Below, one piece after another: positions 9,575 to 18,631 of a stretch of 64,000 nt of DNA. The notes below the pieces were generated by a model. It saw only the letters and a program-made list of their open reading frames with translations, searched no databases and was not told the DNA's origin. This DNA comes from Acidimicrobiaceae bacterium (GTDB lineage Bacteria > Actinomycetota > Acidimicrobiia > Acidimicrobiales > Ilumatobacteraceae). The translations under genes and the position numbers were made by a program. The stretch spans positions 1-64,000 of the forward strand of contig CANFGT010000001.1 in assembly GCA_947446815.1 (NCBI GenBank), written 5' to 3'. The stretch's first letter is position 1. The number at the start of each line of letters is the position of its first letter.

Positions 9575-10645
9575 GTGGGGCCAACACGACTACCGTTGGA
9601 AACCGTGCCACGCAGTCATCCCTTCACCGCCCACATTCCCGCTCTCACCAATAAAGAGGGCATCCAGTACGACGTTGTTGGCGTCGGCAATGCACTTGTC
9701 GACATGATCGCCATGGTGGACGATGCATTCCTCGGTGCAAATGACATGGTCAAGGGCTCAATGGCTCTCATTGAAACCGACCGCGCAGTAGAGCTGACCA
9801 CCGCTGTTGGGCAGTCCACGCGGACCAGCGGTGGCTCTGGCGCCAACACCTTGGCTGGCATTGCCAGTCTTGGCGGCGATGTTGCGTTTATTGGCAAAGT
9901 GTCGAACGACGACTTGGGGCGCGAATTCGCTTCCGACATGTCTTCAATTGGTGTGGATTTCCGTAGTGGCGGCGCAGCATCGGATACCCCAACCGGGCGA
10001 TGCATCATTGCGGTCACTCCCGATGCGCAACGCACGATGAATACATACCTCGGTGTATCCACGCTCTTGTCGTTTGACGATTTAGATGCAGACATCATTG
10101 GCGCTGGTGCCATTTTGTATCTCGAGGGCTACTTGTTTGATCGTGATGAAGCCAAGCAGGCCTTCCGCAATGCCGCCGCGATCGCACACGCACAGGGTCG
10201 CGTTGTTGCTCTTACGCTCAGTGACTCTTTCTGCGTTGATCGTCACCGTGCAGACTTCCAGGCTTTGGTGCGCGATGAGATCGACCTGTTGTTCGCTAAC
10301 GAAGATGAACTCAAGTCTCTGTATGAAGTCTCTGACTTTGACGAGGGCGTGCAATTGTTGCGCCGCGATTGTCACATTGCGGCAGTGACTCGTAGCGAGA
10401 AGGGTTCGGTCGTCGTGACACGCGATGACATTCATGCAGTTCCCGCAGCGCCAGTTGCTCAGGTCGTTGATACCACTGGTGCGGGAGATCTCTTCGCAGC
10501 CGGATTCCTTCGCGGTCTCACGCAAGGCAAAGACCTCACAAGCTGTGCCCGCATTGGTGCTATCGCAGCTGCTGAAGTGATCTCACATGTTGGACCTCGT
10601 CCGTTGGTCTCTCTTGAGAGTCTTCTGCCTGACGACCTCAAATAA
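9575..10645 (+). CDS. Adenosine kinase-like PfkB family sugar kinase
   Basis: A PfkB/ribokinase-fold kinase of about 345-356 aa. It shows the N-terminal GNALVDM strand, the GGSGANT substrate-binding loop and the C-terminal DTTGAGD motif with the catalytic Asp. Similarity in length and in MNTYLGVS suggests the adenosine-kinase-like subgroup, which phosphorylates adenosine or a related nucleoside. The start is uncertain: GTG at 9575 or 9605 are both in frame, and the conserved part begins near IQYDVVGVGN. It is divergent from pepN, with only 16 nt between the starts. Confidence 0.88.
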   Translation: MGPTRLPLETVPRSHPFTAHIPALTNKEGIQYDVVGVGNALVDMIAMVDDAFLGANDMVKGSMALIETDRAVELTTAVGQSTRTSGGSGANTLAGIASLGGDVAFIGKVSNDDLGREFASDMSSIGVDFRSGGAASDTPTGRCIIAVTPDAQRTMNTYLGVSTLLSFDDLDADIIGAGAILYLEGYLFDRDEAKQAFRNAAAIAHAQGRVVALTLSDSFCVDRHRADFQALVRDEIDLLFANEDELKSLYEVSDFDEGVQLLRRDCHIAAVTRSEKGSVVVTRDDIHAVPAAPVAQVVDTTGAGDLFAAGFLRGLTQGKDLTSCARIGAIAAAEVISHVGPRPLVSLESLLPDDLK

Positions 10646-10662
10646 CCCTTACGCTTACTGGT

Positions 10663-11046
10663 ATGAGTGACACAACAGGCCTCACAGTTCTCGGTCAATC
10701 TGTGCAACATGCCATTGCGCATGTTGAAGTTTTTCCTGCACCGGCAAATATTTCATCGGTCTCATTTGAGTCCGATGAGTTGCAATCATTCTGCCCCGTT
10801 ACAGGTCAGCCAGATATTTCAACAGTTGTCATTGAGTACGTACCGAACAAGCACTGCATTGAATCGAAGAGTTTGAAGTTGTACTTGTGGGGATTCCGCG
10901 ACCGCGCAGTATTCGCCGAAGCACTCGCTGCAGAAATTGCCGGTGAAGTGATGACAACTGCGAAGCCGAAGAGCGTGCGTGTTGTGCTGACTCAGCATCC
11001 ACGTGGTGGCATCACCATTACTGCAGTTTCTGAACTCACTGCCTAA
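10663..11046 (+). CDS. queF: NADPH-dependent 7-cyano-7-deazaguanine (preQ0) reductase QueF
   Basis: A 127-aa unimodular QueF that reduces preQ0 to preQ1 for queuosine in tRNA. The catalytic Cys is C44 in FCPVTGQPD, with the partner Asp at D51. The NADPH-contact motif ESKSLKLYLWGFRD follows at E67. ATG start. No queC, queD or queE is present in the window, so preQ0 must be supplied by genes elsewhere or by uptake. Confidence 0.95.
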   Translation: MSDTTGLTVLGQSVQHAIAHVEVFPAPANISSVSFESDELQSFCPVTGQPDISTVVIEYVPNKHCIESKSLKLYLWGFRDRAVFAEALAAEIAGEVMTTAKPKSVRVVLTQHPRGGITITAVSELTA

Positions 11047-11072
11047 GTAAGTGTGGGGCGTGAGCCCCGCGA

Positions 11073-11852
11073 TTACATCTTGCGACCGCGCTCCATGATT
11101 TTTGCGCGACGTTCTGCGACCTTCTTGGGGTCAAACTGTGCCTTGCGCCATTCAGCGCCCACTGCTGATTCGTGTTCCCATTTCTCCATCTCTTGTGCAT
11201 GTGTGGCATAGGTGGAACGAATTTGGCGAACACCATCTTGTTCATTGCCGATGATGTCGAGTGCAATCTGACGGGTGAACGGGATGAGGTCTGCGTGCGG
11301 AACAACATGATTGACAAGACCGAACGCCAATGCTTCTTCGGCCAGCATGAAGTTGCCTGTAAAGCTCATCTCACGCGCACGACGCACGCCAATGGACTGC
11401 GGCAACAACACGGTGAGACCCCAGCCGGGCATGATGCCCACGCGTGAGTGTGTGTCGCCAAACTTTGCGTGCTCAGACGCAATGAGGAAGTCGCAATTGA
11501 GCGCGAGCTCGAAGCCTCCCGTGATGGCCACGCCGTTGACCGCGCCGATGAGTGGCTTGGAGATCTTCGGAAAAGGTCCGCGCACACCAGTGGAGTTCAC
11601 ACTGCCGTCGGCACCTGTGCCGCCGAGGTTCCCTGCGGTATCGCCCAATTCTTTGAGGTCCAGACCAGCACAGAATGCGGGGTCGGTGCCCGTGAGGATG
11701 AGCACGTCCACGTTGTCGTCAGCATCAGCCTTCAGCATGAGCTGAGGGAGCAGTTGCAGTACCTCGCTGCTGAGAGCGTTGCGGGCTGCGGGACGGTTGA
11801 AGGTGATGGTGGCGATACGGTCGCTCACCTCGTACAAAATCACATCGGACAT
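11073..11852 (-). CDS. Crotonase/enoyl-CoA hydratase family protein
   Basis: A 259-aa crotonase with the oxyanion-hole motif CAGLDLKEL and GAVNGVAITGGFEL. At the first catalytic glutamate position of hydratases there is a His (THSRVG); the second glutamate position (REMSFTG) is kept. It is divergent from the next crotonase gene (starts 60 nt apart), and the two share the family but not close sequence. The reaction on the CoA thioester cannot be fixed from sequence. Confidence 0.88.
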   Translation of the reverse strand: MSDVILYEVSDRIATITFNRPAARNALSSEVLQLLPQLMLKADADDNVDVLILTGTDPAFCAGLDLKELGDTAGNLGGTGADGSVNSTGVRGPFPKISKPLIGAVNGVAITGGFELALNCDFLIASEHAKFGDTHSRVGIMPGWGLTVLLPQSIGVRRAREMSFTGNFMLAEEALAFGLVNHVVPHADLIPFTRQIALDIIGNEQDGVRQIRSTYATHAQEMEKWEHESAVGAEWRKAQFDPKKVAERRAKIMERGRKM

Positions 11853-11912
11853 GGCCCCACCGTAGGCGACTGGGGGATGAGCAGCCGAAGCCGGTGTGCG
11901 AAACTTGGAACC

Positions 11913-12668
11913 ATGAGTCTTGTCACTGTGACCGTTACTGACGGCGTCGCCACCCTCACCCTGAACAACCCCGATGAGCGCAACACGCTCACCGCTCCGA
12001 TGGTCGATGAGATCATTGCGGCGATGGACCGGATCGAGGGAGATCCGAATATCGGTGCTCTTGTCGTTACGGGAACCGCACCTGCATTCTGTGCTGGTGC
12101 AAACCTTGGCAACTTGGCCGAAGCAACCGGCGAAAGCCTTGGGGTTATCTACGAAGGTTTCTTGCGCATCGCACGTAGCCCGTTACCCACGATCGCTGCA
12201 GTGAATGGCGCAGCAGTTGGTGCAGGCATGAACCTCGCACTTGGTTGCGATATTCGTATTGCCGCTCGACGTGCAAAGTTTGATACTCGCTTCTTACAGA
12301 TTGGTATTCACCCCGGTGGTGGACACACATGGATGCTTCGTCGCATCGCGGGTCCTCAGGCTGCGTTTGCCACAGTTGTGTTTGGCGAAATTCTCGATGG
12401 CGCCGAAGCAGAACGTGTTGGCCTTGCATGGAAATGCGTCGACGATGATCAACTGTTGATCGAGGCGCAGAAACTTGCTGCGCGAGCCGCAGACATTCCA
12501 CGCCCATTGTTGGAGAGTGTGAAAAAGACAATCCAAGACATGGCCGATGTGGATAATCATCCTGATGCTGTCAAGCGTGAGTTGGAACCACAATTGTGGA
12601 GCACTCGTCAGCCCTGGTTTGCTGAGCGCCTGAAGGCGTTGCAAAACAAAATTTCTTCGAAGAAGTAA
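11913..12668 (+). CDS. Enoyl-CoA hydratase/isomerase family protein
   Basis: A 251-aa crotonase. The ATG at 11913 is chosen because the protein there begins with the family's typical first strand (SLVTVTVTDGVATLTLNNP); the upstream extension of the frame is antisense to the neighbouring crotonase gene. CAGANLGNLAE and NGAAVGAGMNLA form the oxyanion hole. Both usual catalytic glutamates appear replaced (Phe in RFLQIG, Ala in FATVVFG), so a reaction other than hydration is likely. Confidence 0.87.
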   Translation: MSLVTVTVTDGVATLTLNNPDERNTLTAPMVDEIIAAMDRIEGDPNIGALVVTGTAPAFCAGANLGNLAEATGESLGVIYEGFLRIARSPLPTIAAVNGAAVGAGMNLALGCDIRIAARRAKFDTRFLQIGIHPGGGHTWMLRRIAGPQAAFATVVFGEILDGAEAERVGLAWKCVDDDQLLIEAQKLAARAADIPRPLLESVKKTIQDMADVDNHPDAVKRELEPQLWSTRQPWFAERLKALQNKISSKK

Positions 12669-12723
12669 TACCTCTCTCGGTGTCCCACGTCCTTCGTACA
12701 AGTCACCGTTAGCCTCAGTTCTT

Positions 12724-14202
12724 GTGAGGAAAGTTTGTCGTGCACTGATTGCGGGTGTACTCGTTTTCCCTGTCATTGCCGCAACAGGTGCAGCATCAGC
12801 ACCGCTTCCCGCACCGTGGCACCTTGATCGCATCAACCAGGCTCGTCTCCCGCTTGACGCAAACGTTTCGATGGGTGCACTCACGGGTGCCGGTATTGAT
12901 ATCTACATCGTGGACTCTGGTGTGCTCGCATCACATGAACAATTTGGTGGGCGAGTCTTCCCCGGAGTTGATATTCCTTCGAGCCTCGGTAATTCCGTTG
13001 TGAACCCACCATCATCAGATTGCGACGGTCACGGGACGCATGTCTCCGCCCTTGCGGCTGGTTCGACGGTGGGTGTTGCGACTGCCGCCCGCATTATTGC
13101 TGTACGCGTTTTGGATTGTGAGGGAGGTGGCAACGTAGGAGATGTTGTTGCCGCATTGCGGTGGATTCGTTCACACCACAAATCGGGCGTTGCTGCAGTT
13201 GTCAATCTCAGTTTGGGTGTCGACCTTGGAGACGATGGGACAACAATTGATACAGAGGTGACTGCGCTGATTGAAGACGGAGTGGTTGTCACAGTCGCAG
13301 CAGGCAATGGCGACGGAAATGCATCTCCATTGAATGCGTGTGACATTGCGCCAGGCGATGTGTCGCGAGCACTAACAATTGGTGCAAGCACAAACATTGA
13401 CGCAGCTGCGTCGTATTCCAATTTCGGCCCCTGCGTTGACTTATTTGCACCTGGTGGCAGCAGCACGCGTCAAATTCAATCAGCGTGGTACACATCTCCT
13501 ACGTCGTATGACTACGACATCGGTACTTCAATGGCATCGCCGTTGGTGGCTGGGTATGCAGCGCTTCTGGCGCAACAGCAGCCCGGTTTATGTGCAGATC
13601 AGATCTCACGCGCAATCGTTTCGCGTGCTACACCAAATGTTCTGACAGGGGTGGGGCCAACAACTGCGAACAAATTGCTGTTCATCGATACAACTCCTAT
13701 AACGCCAGAAACTCCGGGTCAACCATCGCACGTCATCACGACGGTGGAGAATTCATCTGTTGTTGTGAGTTGGAATGCACCCTGTGACGGGGGGTCGCCT
13801 ATCACGAATACAACAGTGGCATTGTTGCGCAAAGGAAAAGTGTTGCAGCGCAAGACTGTGGCTCCTGGAACAACTGCGGTGCGCTTTACAAAAGTGAAGA
13901 ACGGATTTTCGTATCAAGTTGTTGTGAAATCAGAGAACGTATTGGGTGAAGGCGTTGCCACACATCGCTTGTCCACAGCTGCAGTACGTGCGTTGCGAGT
14001 GGGGTTGCGTGCGGTACCAACTGCCGTTGCAACGTTTGGTGGCAACCTGACGTTGTTGTGGAACATATCGAGCTCATCGCGATCCGTGTGCAAAATCATC
14101 GCTGGACAGGTTCGGTTTCTTCGGGCTGGCACCTGCAAAGTGGGTCTTCGTACGTATGCCGGCACCGACCCTGTGGTGCGCAAACTTCGCGTTTCTCGTT
14201 AG
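12724..14202 (+). CDS. Secreted subtilisin-like serine protease (S8) with FN3 and Cys-pair C-terminal domain
   Basis: A 492-aa exported protease. Residues 1-26 are a signal peptide (cleavage likely after GAASA). The catalytic triad is D64 (YIVDSG), H103 (DGHGTH) and S269 (GTSMASP), with oxyanion N195 (AAGNG). Residues of about 325-410 form a fibronectin-III domain. The last about 70 residues carry two Cys in a pattern (SVCKI, then AGTCKV) also found at the end of the delta-60 repeat protein at 56.8-58.1 kb. The start is GTG. It has a lone transcription unit and probably acts outside the cell on proteins or peptides. Confidence 0.93.
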   Translation: MRKVCRALIAGVLVFPVIAATGAASAPLPAPWHLDRINQARLPLDANVSMGALTGAGIDIYIVDSGVLASHEQFGGRVFPGVDIPSSLGNSVVNPPSSDCDGHGTHVSALAAGSTVGVATAARIIAVRVLDCEGGGNVGDVVAALRWIRSHHKSGVAAVVNLSLGVDLGDDGTTIDTEVTALIEDGVVVTVAAGNGDGNASPLNACDIAPGDVSRALTIGASTNIDAAASYSNFGPCVDLFAPGGSSTRQIQSAWYTSPTSYDYDIGTSMASPLVAGYAALLAQQQPGLCADQISRAIVSRATPNVLTGVGPTTANKLLFIDTTPITPETPGQPSHVITTVENSSVVVSWNAPCDGGSPITNTTVALLRKGKVLQRKTVAPGTTAVRFTKVKNGFSYQVVVKSENVLGEGVATHRLSTAAVRALRVGLRAVPTAVATFGGNLTLLWNISSSSRSVCKIIAGQVRFLRAGTCKVGLRTYAGTDPVVRKLRVSR

Positions 14203-14337
14203 ATCGCCCACGTAATTCTTAGACCGAAAGTGCGGGAGAAAAATCTCTCAAAAAGTGCTTCACAAACCTGAAGTCGAGGAGTACCTTTCGAAGAAGGGAA
14301 CCACTTTGGAGTCCTCGGACTCCGGAAGGAGGCGGCG

Positions 14338-14646
14338 ATGAGTCAACGTCACCGCAATCAGGACCTCGCGCCAGCACCGCGAGCCGACTTGAGGGCTCAC
14401 GCCCACAATGAGCGGCATCGAGTGCATAGCGAGTTGCACCTAGCTGTAGGGGCCGTACAACACGGCACTGAACCGCTAGATGTAAATGAGCCAGGTTTGG
14501 CATGGAAGCCAGTGCACCATCATGATGCTGAAATCGGAAAGGCCAAGAGCCGCCGTCAGCCTCTGAAGCATTGGAAGACCAAGGACTGGAAGCGTCGAAA
14601 AGATGTTCGTCGCGCTCGTGCGCAAGCGTGGAATTCGCTGGCCTAA
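14338..14646 (+). CDS. Small basic protein of unknown function
   Basis: A 102-aa protein with a His-rich middle and a strongly basic C-terminal third (KSRRQPLKHWKTKDWKRRK), suggesting nucleic-acid or ribosome contact. I do not recognise a family. Support for it being real comes from a very strong ribosome site, GGAAGGAGG, 6 nt before the ATG, and from a GGAGTC/GACTCC hairpin with a CTCG loop just upstream of that site. It converges with rimJ and overlaps its end by 4 nt. Confidence 0.6.
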   Translation: MSQRHRNQDLAPAPRADLRAHAHNERHRVHSELHLAVGAVQHGTEPLDVNEPGLAWKPVHHHDAEIGKAKSRRQPLKHWKTKDWKRRKDVRRARAQAWNSLA

Positions 14647-15269
14647 GCCAGCCAATCTTTGATTAATTGCTCGCTCTGGTCGTTCCATTCTTCAATGGTG
14701 AAGCCATAGCGAACGTGGTCTTCCCACGCGCCATTGATCTCTAAGAAGCGCTGAGCGATTCCTTCTTCGCGAAGGTGCAATTTCTCTACAACACGGCGTG
14801 AGTTGCTGTTGCGCGGAATGATGCAGATTTCTAAGCGATGAAGATTGAGCTCTTCAAATGCAAACTGTGCGAGAACAACGATGGACTCTGACATCAGTGA
14901 ACGTCCGGCACGAGCGCGATCAATCCAGTAGCCAATGGTGGCCGACTGCATAGCGCCACGAACCACATTGTTCAGATTGATTTCCCCTGCAAAGGTTCCG
15001 TCGACAAAGATGCCGAATGCATATTGGCTACCGGCCAAACGTTCGCGATCGCGAGAACCGCAACGGGCAGCAAATACTTCTCGATTTGTCTCAGGGTCTG
15101 GATGATGGGGGAGTCGAATGGGCTCCCATTGACTCAGCCATTCTCCATTCCGCTTGCGTACTTCGCTCCAGGCATTGAAATCTTGTGGCACTAGTGGCCG
15201 CAGCACCACACGGCGTCCGTACAGACGTAGGCCCACACTTGATGGACGTGCTGGGTGCATGGCGGTCAT
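14643..15269 (-). CDS. rimJ: RimJ/RimL-type GNAT N-acetyltransferase
   Basis: A 208-aa GNAT acetyltransferase of the RimJ type, which acetylates protein N-termini (ribosomal protein bS/uS5 in E. coli). It shows LRPLVPQDFNAW at the N-terminus, the GEINLNNVVRGAMQSATIGYWID core and the acetyl-CoA region RAGRSLMSES, ending with the NSRRVVEKLHLREEG motif. ATG start overlapping the ppx stop by 4 nt (ATGA), so translation is coupled. RimJ near moeA is common in actinobacteria. Confidence 0.9.
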   Translation of the reverse strand: MTAMHPARPSSVGLRLYGRRVVLRPLVPQDFNAWSEVRKRNGEWLSQWEPIRLPHHPDPETNREVFAARCGSRDRERLAGSQYAFGIFVDGTFAGEINLNNVVRGAMQSATIGYWIDRARAGRSLMSESIVVLAQFAFEELNLHRLEICIIPRNSNSRRVVEKLHLREEGIAQRFLEINGAWEDHVRYGFTIEEWNDQSEQLIKDWLA

Positions 15270-16177
15270 GGTTTCAGTCTTTCACGAGCTGCAATTCCAT
15301 CAAGAAGTGAACGAGTAGAAACAACGATTTCATCAAGGCGTAAGCGACGCATCGTGGCGACCAAAATGCAGCATCCTGCGACAATGATGTCGGCACGGTC
15401 TGCAGGTAGTCCGGGGTTCAACACGCGCTGTGCCAATGGTTCTGTTGCGAGCGTGCGAAAGACATCTTCGGCTGCATCGCGAGTGAGTACAAAACCGTGA
15501 AGTGATCCTTCATCAAATGATGCAAGACCAATTTCGACAGCGGCGATGGTGACGATGGTGCCCGCAACGCCGATAGCCCGAGCGGGAATATTGGTTGCGG
15601 GGATGTTGCGCTGAATTTCTTCGATTTCATCTGCAACGGCCCCAATGAGATTTGTGAGATCTTCTGGTCGGGGGATATCTGTTGTGATGTGCGATGCCGT
15701 TCCGGTCACGGAACCGAACGGAATGCTCGCTGACATTTCTGCATCGATAACACCAACAGTGAACTCGGTGCTTCCTCCGCCGATGTCAATGACGAGTTGT
15801 GGTGCGATCACTTCAGGGAGGTTTGTCAATGCTCCGCGGAATGCAAAGGTCGCTTCGTCTTTTTCAGAGAGAATCTCCACCGTGATTCCCGTGCGTGCTG
15901 TGACGGCATCGATGAATTGTTGAGTATTGCTGGCACGACGACATGCAGCAGTGCCAGTAATCACGACATGCGACACGCCGTGTTGCTCTGCAACCGCAAT
16001 ATGCGATGCGATGGTGTCAACCGTGCGTTCGATTGCAGCAGTGCTCAACGTGCCGTCTTGATGCAACGTTTCGCCGAGGCGAGTTGTGGCGATGACGCGC
16101 GCTAGGTCATTCCCGTTGCTGTCTTGTACTAACAAGTTGGTGGAATTGGTTCCAACATCAATGACTGCAATATTCAT
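15266..16177 (-). CDS. ppx: Ppx/GppA exopolyphosphatase family protein
   Basis: A 303-aa ASKHA-fold phosphatase acting on polyphosphate or (p)ppGpp. The first phosphate loop is DVGTNSTNLLV (residues 7-17) and the second is DIGGGSTEF. This is the short, single-domain actinobacterial form. It overlaps the DUF501 gene by 4 nt upstream and rimJ downstream. In most actinobacteria it directly follows eno, ftsB and DUF501; here eno and ftsB are 11 kb away. Confidence 0.93.
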   Translation of the reverse strand: MNIAVIDVGTNSTNLLVQDSNGNDLARVIATTRLGETLHQDGTLSTAAIERTVDTIASHIAVAEQHGVSHVVITGTAACRRASNTQQFIDAVTARTGITVEILSEKDEATFAFRGALTNLPEVIAPQLVIDIGGGSTEFTVGVIDAEMSASIPFGSVTGTASHITTDIPRPEDLTNLIGAVADEIEEIQRNIPATNIPARAIGVAGTIVTIAAVEIGLASFDEGSLHGFVLTRDAAEDVFRTLATEPLAQRVLNPGLPADRADIIVAGCCILVATMRRLRLDEIVVSTRSLLDGIAARERLKP

Positions 16178-16662
16178 ATGCGGGCTGCTCTCGTTGCGCC
16201 ACGTGCATCAAGTTGTTCGGCGACCCATTGGCCCACGGCGTCCTCGCCGCCAGCAAGCCAGTGAGCGAGGTGTGCGTGTAAGCATTTCACTCCACGACGT
16301 GTTCCGCCTACACCACCGCTCGGCCGATGACCGGTGTGTGACGTGGGAATCAATGCATCTCGTCGTGCGCCATACGAAACATGAATGGCGTCAATGGCTT
16401 CCAGTCCGATGAGTGCTTCGACTTCATCGACTGCACCGTCGGATTCCAATGTGCTGACGGCATGCACTTCGCTGCTTCCCACGAGCCAATACAACGTGGG
16501 CATCGGCGTGCCGTCTTCAAGCAGAGGAGCATTCAGAAGAACGACAGGTTCGCCATTTAATGCACGCACCACCACACGGAATTCACCTTGGGGGACGCGT
16601 CCAATTAAGCGGGTGACGGCTTCGACATCGTCGACCGAAGGCGCATCGCCGCTGAGCAGCAT
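16174..16662 (-). CDS. DUF501 family protein
   Basis: A 162-aa cytoplasmic protein of the DUF501 family, of unknown function. Characteristic segments are GRVPQGEFRVVVRALNG, PMPTLYWLVG and the C-terminal GGVGGTRRGVKCLHAHLAHW. The family is nearly always found between ftsB and ppx in actinobacteria. Here it keeps ppx but has lost ftsB and eno as neighbours, with the cox cluster in their place. Confidence 0.9.
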   Translation of the reverse strand: MLLSGDAPSVDDVEAVTRLIGRVPQGEFRVVVRALNGEPVVLLNAPLLEDGTPMPTLYWLVGSSEVHAVSTLESDGAVDEVEALIGLEAIDAIHVSYGARRDALIPTSHTGHRPSGGVGGTRRGVKCLHAHLAHWLAGGEDAVGQWVAEQLDARGATRAARI

Positions 16663-16665
16663 TGA

Positions 16666-17352
16666 TTACTTAACGATGAACCAGATGACAACAGCAGCGA
16701 TGACCGCAATGACGGGCAATGCACGCTTCGCGATGACGCCTCGACTGATGGACAGCAAGTCGAGTGCCTCAGCCTCGGGGCCATCAATCTTGCGCACTGT
16801 TGGCTCGGCCGGAGAAGAAGTGGTTGTCTCTGCATGAGGTGCTTCGGCTGCATCTGTTGGGGAAGCAGGCGTCTCGGCTGCCGGAGCAGTCGCTGAAGTT
16901 GTGTCGCTGTTTGCGATCATCACATTCAGGTTGACAACGAACTGTGCAAGAAGCTTGTCGGAGATATCCGCCATAGCGCCGCGACCAAACTGTGCGACCT
17001 TGCCAGTAACGCTGAGGTCTGTGTTGACCGTGACTGATGTTGAAGTCTCAGTGAGTGCTGTGAGTTCTGCGGTAATGAGTGCAGATGCATTGCCCTTGCC
17101 GCCGATGTCACGACCTTCGCCCTTGAGAACCACCTTGTGAGCGACTTCATCGAACTCAACAAAACTCGCCTGGCCCTTGAACTGTGCCTGAATGGGGCCG
17201 ACCTTGACCTTGACAGCACCGCGGTAGACGTCGCCTTCGATCTCTTGCAATTGTGCGCCAGGGAGACATGGGGCGATGCGCTCCACATTGGTGAGGATGC
17301 GAAATGCATCGTCCACGGGTACTTCAACGGTGAATGCGTGGTTCAGATCCAT
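16666..17352 (-). CDS. coxG: CoxG family protein (SRPBCC fold, C-terminal membrane anchor)
   Basis: A 228-aa protein. Residues 1-145 are the carbon monoxide dehydrogenase subunit G (SRPBCC) domain, with CLPGAQLQ and KVKVGPIQAQFKG. An Ala/Pro/Thr-rich linker follows, and residues of about 209-226 are a C-terminal transmembrane helix. In Afipia (Oligotropha) carboxidovorans CoxG is needed to recruit CO dehydrogenase to the membrane. It overlaps the end of the mocA-like gene by 10 nt, and this places it in the cox maturation group. Confidence 0.92.
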   Translation of the reverse strand: MDLNHAFTVEVPVDDAFRILTNVERIAPCLPGAQLQEIEGDVYRGAVKVKVGPIQAQFKGQASFVEFDEVAHKVVLKGEGRDIGGKGNASALITAELTALTETSTSVTVNTDLSVTGKVAQFGRGAMADISDKLLAQFVVNLNVMIANSDTTSATAPAAETPASPTDAAEAPHAETTTSSPAEPTVRKIDGPEAEALDLLSISRGVIAKRALPVIAVIAAVVIWFIVK

Positions 17353-17921
17353 TTGGAAAGGTCCTCCGTGGTGTCAATGTCAGCAGAATTGCCTTTGCAG
17401 GCTACTTCCCGAACTAGTTCGGGGTGCAGGTGAATGAGAGTGCGCGCACCGACATCGGGGTCTGCGTCAATGGCGATGAAGAGGTCCCAGACATCGGATG
17501 TCAACTTCACGGGGTTGCCGCGAACTCCGTCATATGTTGCCAGCGCGATGGGGGAGTCAGCTTCTTCGACTAGTTGCCATGCCTGAGTGGGAATAAAGGG
17601 CTGGTCGCCGAGCCCAATCACGATGGACGTGAAGCCGTGGCTGCGGGCAAAATCAATGGCGGTGACAACCGAACTACGTTGACCCGTTTCCCAGGCGTCG
17701 TTATGCACCTCAGTGACATCGCCGAGAAGGCCCTCGAGTGCAACGGAGCCCGTTATGGCGATACACGCCCCAAAACCAGCCGAAACCATGGATGAAAGGG
17801 CATAGGAGACCACTGGAGCCCCATTCAGGGGGGCGAGAAGCTTGTGGGTGCCCGATAGGAAGCGGGAACCAGCACCAGCAACCAAAAGGACCCCAAGTGA
17901 GGTTCCGCGCGTGAAGGACAT
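17343..17921 (-). CDS. MobA-like nucleotidyltransferase (MocA/CoxI-type cofactor maturation)
   Basis: A 192-aa NTP transferase, probably joining CTP to molybdopterin to give the cytosine dinucleotide form used by xanthine-oxidase-family enzymes. The nucleotide-binding loop LLVAGAGSRFLSGTHKLL and the LGDQPF motif are clear; the latter carries the metal-binding Asp. Placement in the cox cluster next to coxG and near two xdhC genes supports cofactor maturation. ATG start. Confidence 0.88.
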   Translation of the reverse strand: MSFTRGTSLGVLLVAGAGSRFLSGTHKLLAPLNGAPVVSYALSSMVSAGFGACIAITGSVALEGLLGDVTEVHNDAWETGQRSSVVTAIDFARSHGFTSIVIGLGDQPFIPTQAWQLVEEADSPIALATYDGVRGNPVKLTSDVWDLFIAIDADPDVGARTLIHLHPELVREVACKGNSADIDTTEDLSKWI

Positions 17922-17940
17922 AAGTAATAGCCTGCCTTAA

Positions 17941-18630
17941 ATGTTCCGTGCCACCACCGTCCGACGTGCACTTGGTGCATTGGCCGTTGTGGCGTTCGCT
18001 TCCCAACCCATTGCAGTGATGGCGGCCACAAGCTCAGGAAGTTCTTCGAATATTGACACGTTGAAGATGCCGGGTAACCGCATTCGCCAACGCAATCCCA
18101 TTTCCGTGGCATCGATTGGTGCGCTCAATCTCATTCAACGCACGGAGAACATTGCCGACCCGTTGTATCTGGCATCTCGTCGAATTGTGTCGGATGCGGT
18201 TGCTGCGAAGTTGGGTATTGATGCTGTCGCTCTTGATAAAGCATGGACACGTGCTCCACGCGATCATCAGATTGCAGTACTTGCAGCATTGACACAACTA
18301 GATGTTCGGTACGTCGTAGGCAAAGAGTCTCCCTACGTGTACATGGATTGTTCGGGATTGATGTGGTACTCGTGGCGAACTGCCGGAGTTGATCTTCCGC
18401 GTCAAGCGCTGTCACAAATGGATCAACACATGCGTGTCAATCGAAAAGATGCAATCGCCGGTGACATTGCGGGCGAGGGTACTCACGTACAGATGTACCT
18501 CGGTGTTGGCAATGCAATGGTGCACGCTCCATTTGATCGCAAAACAGTTCGTTTGAAGATGATGTCTGAAGAACAAGCTGTGCGCGTGGTGTGGACGAAC
18601 CCCAGCCACATCGCAACGTATCGACTCTGA
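17941..18630 (+). CDS. Secreted NlpC/P60 family peptidase
   Basis: A 229-aa exported protein with a signal peptide (residues 1-28, ending VMAA). The C-terminal half is an NlpC/P60 papain-like domain with catalytic Cys C137 (MDCSGLMWYSW) and His H182 (GTHVQMYLG); H195 is near. Such enzymes cut gamma-D-Glu-diaminopimelate or similar bonds in peptidoglycan. It is on the opposite strand inside the cox cluster, probably an unrelated insertion. Confidence 0.9.
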   Translation: MFRATTVRRALGALAVVAFASQPIAVMAATSSGSSSNIDTLKMPGNRIRQRNPISVASIGALNLIQRTENIADPLYLASRRIVSDAVAAKLGIDAVALDKAWTRAPRDHQIAVLAALTQLDVRYVVGKESPYVYMDCSGLMWYSWRTAGVDLPRQALSQMDQHMRVNRKDAIAGDIAGEGTHVQMYLGVGNAMVHAPFDRKTVRLKMMSEEQAVRVVWTNPSHIATYRL

Positions 18631-18631
18631 G

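Noticed and set aside
9575-9604. Firm choice of GTG 9575 as the PfkB kinase start
   Set aside because: The 5' part is not conserved in type and another GTG at 9605 is equally possible, so the start is left open.
14219-14503. 94-codon minus-strand frame opposite the small basic protein
   Set aside because: The plus-strand frame has a much stronger ribosome site and ends precisely at the rimJ overlap; the minus frame has none.
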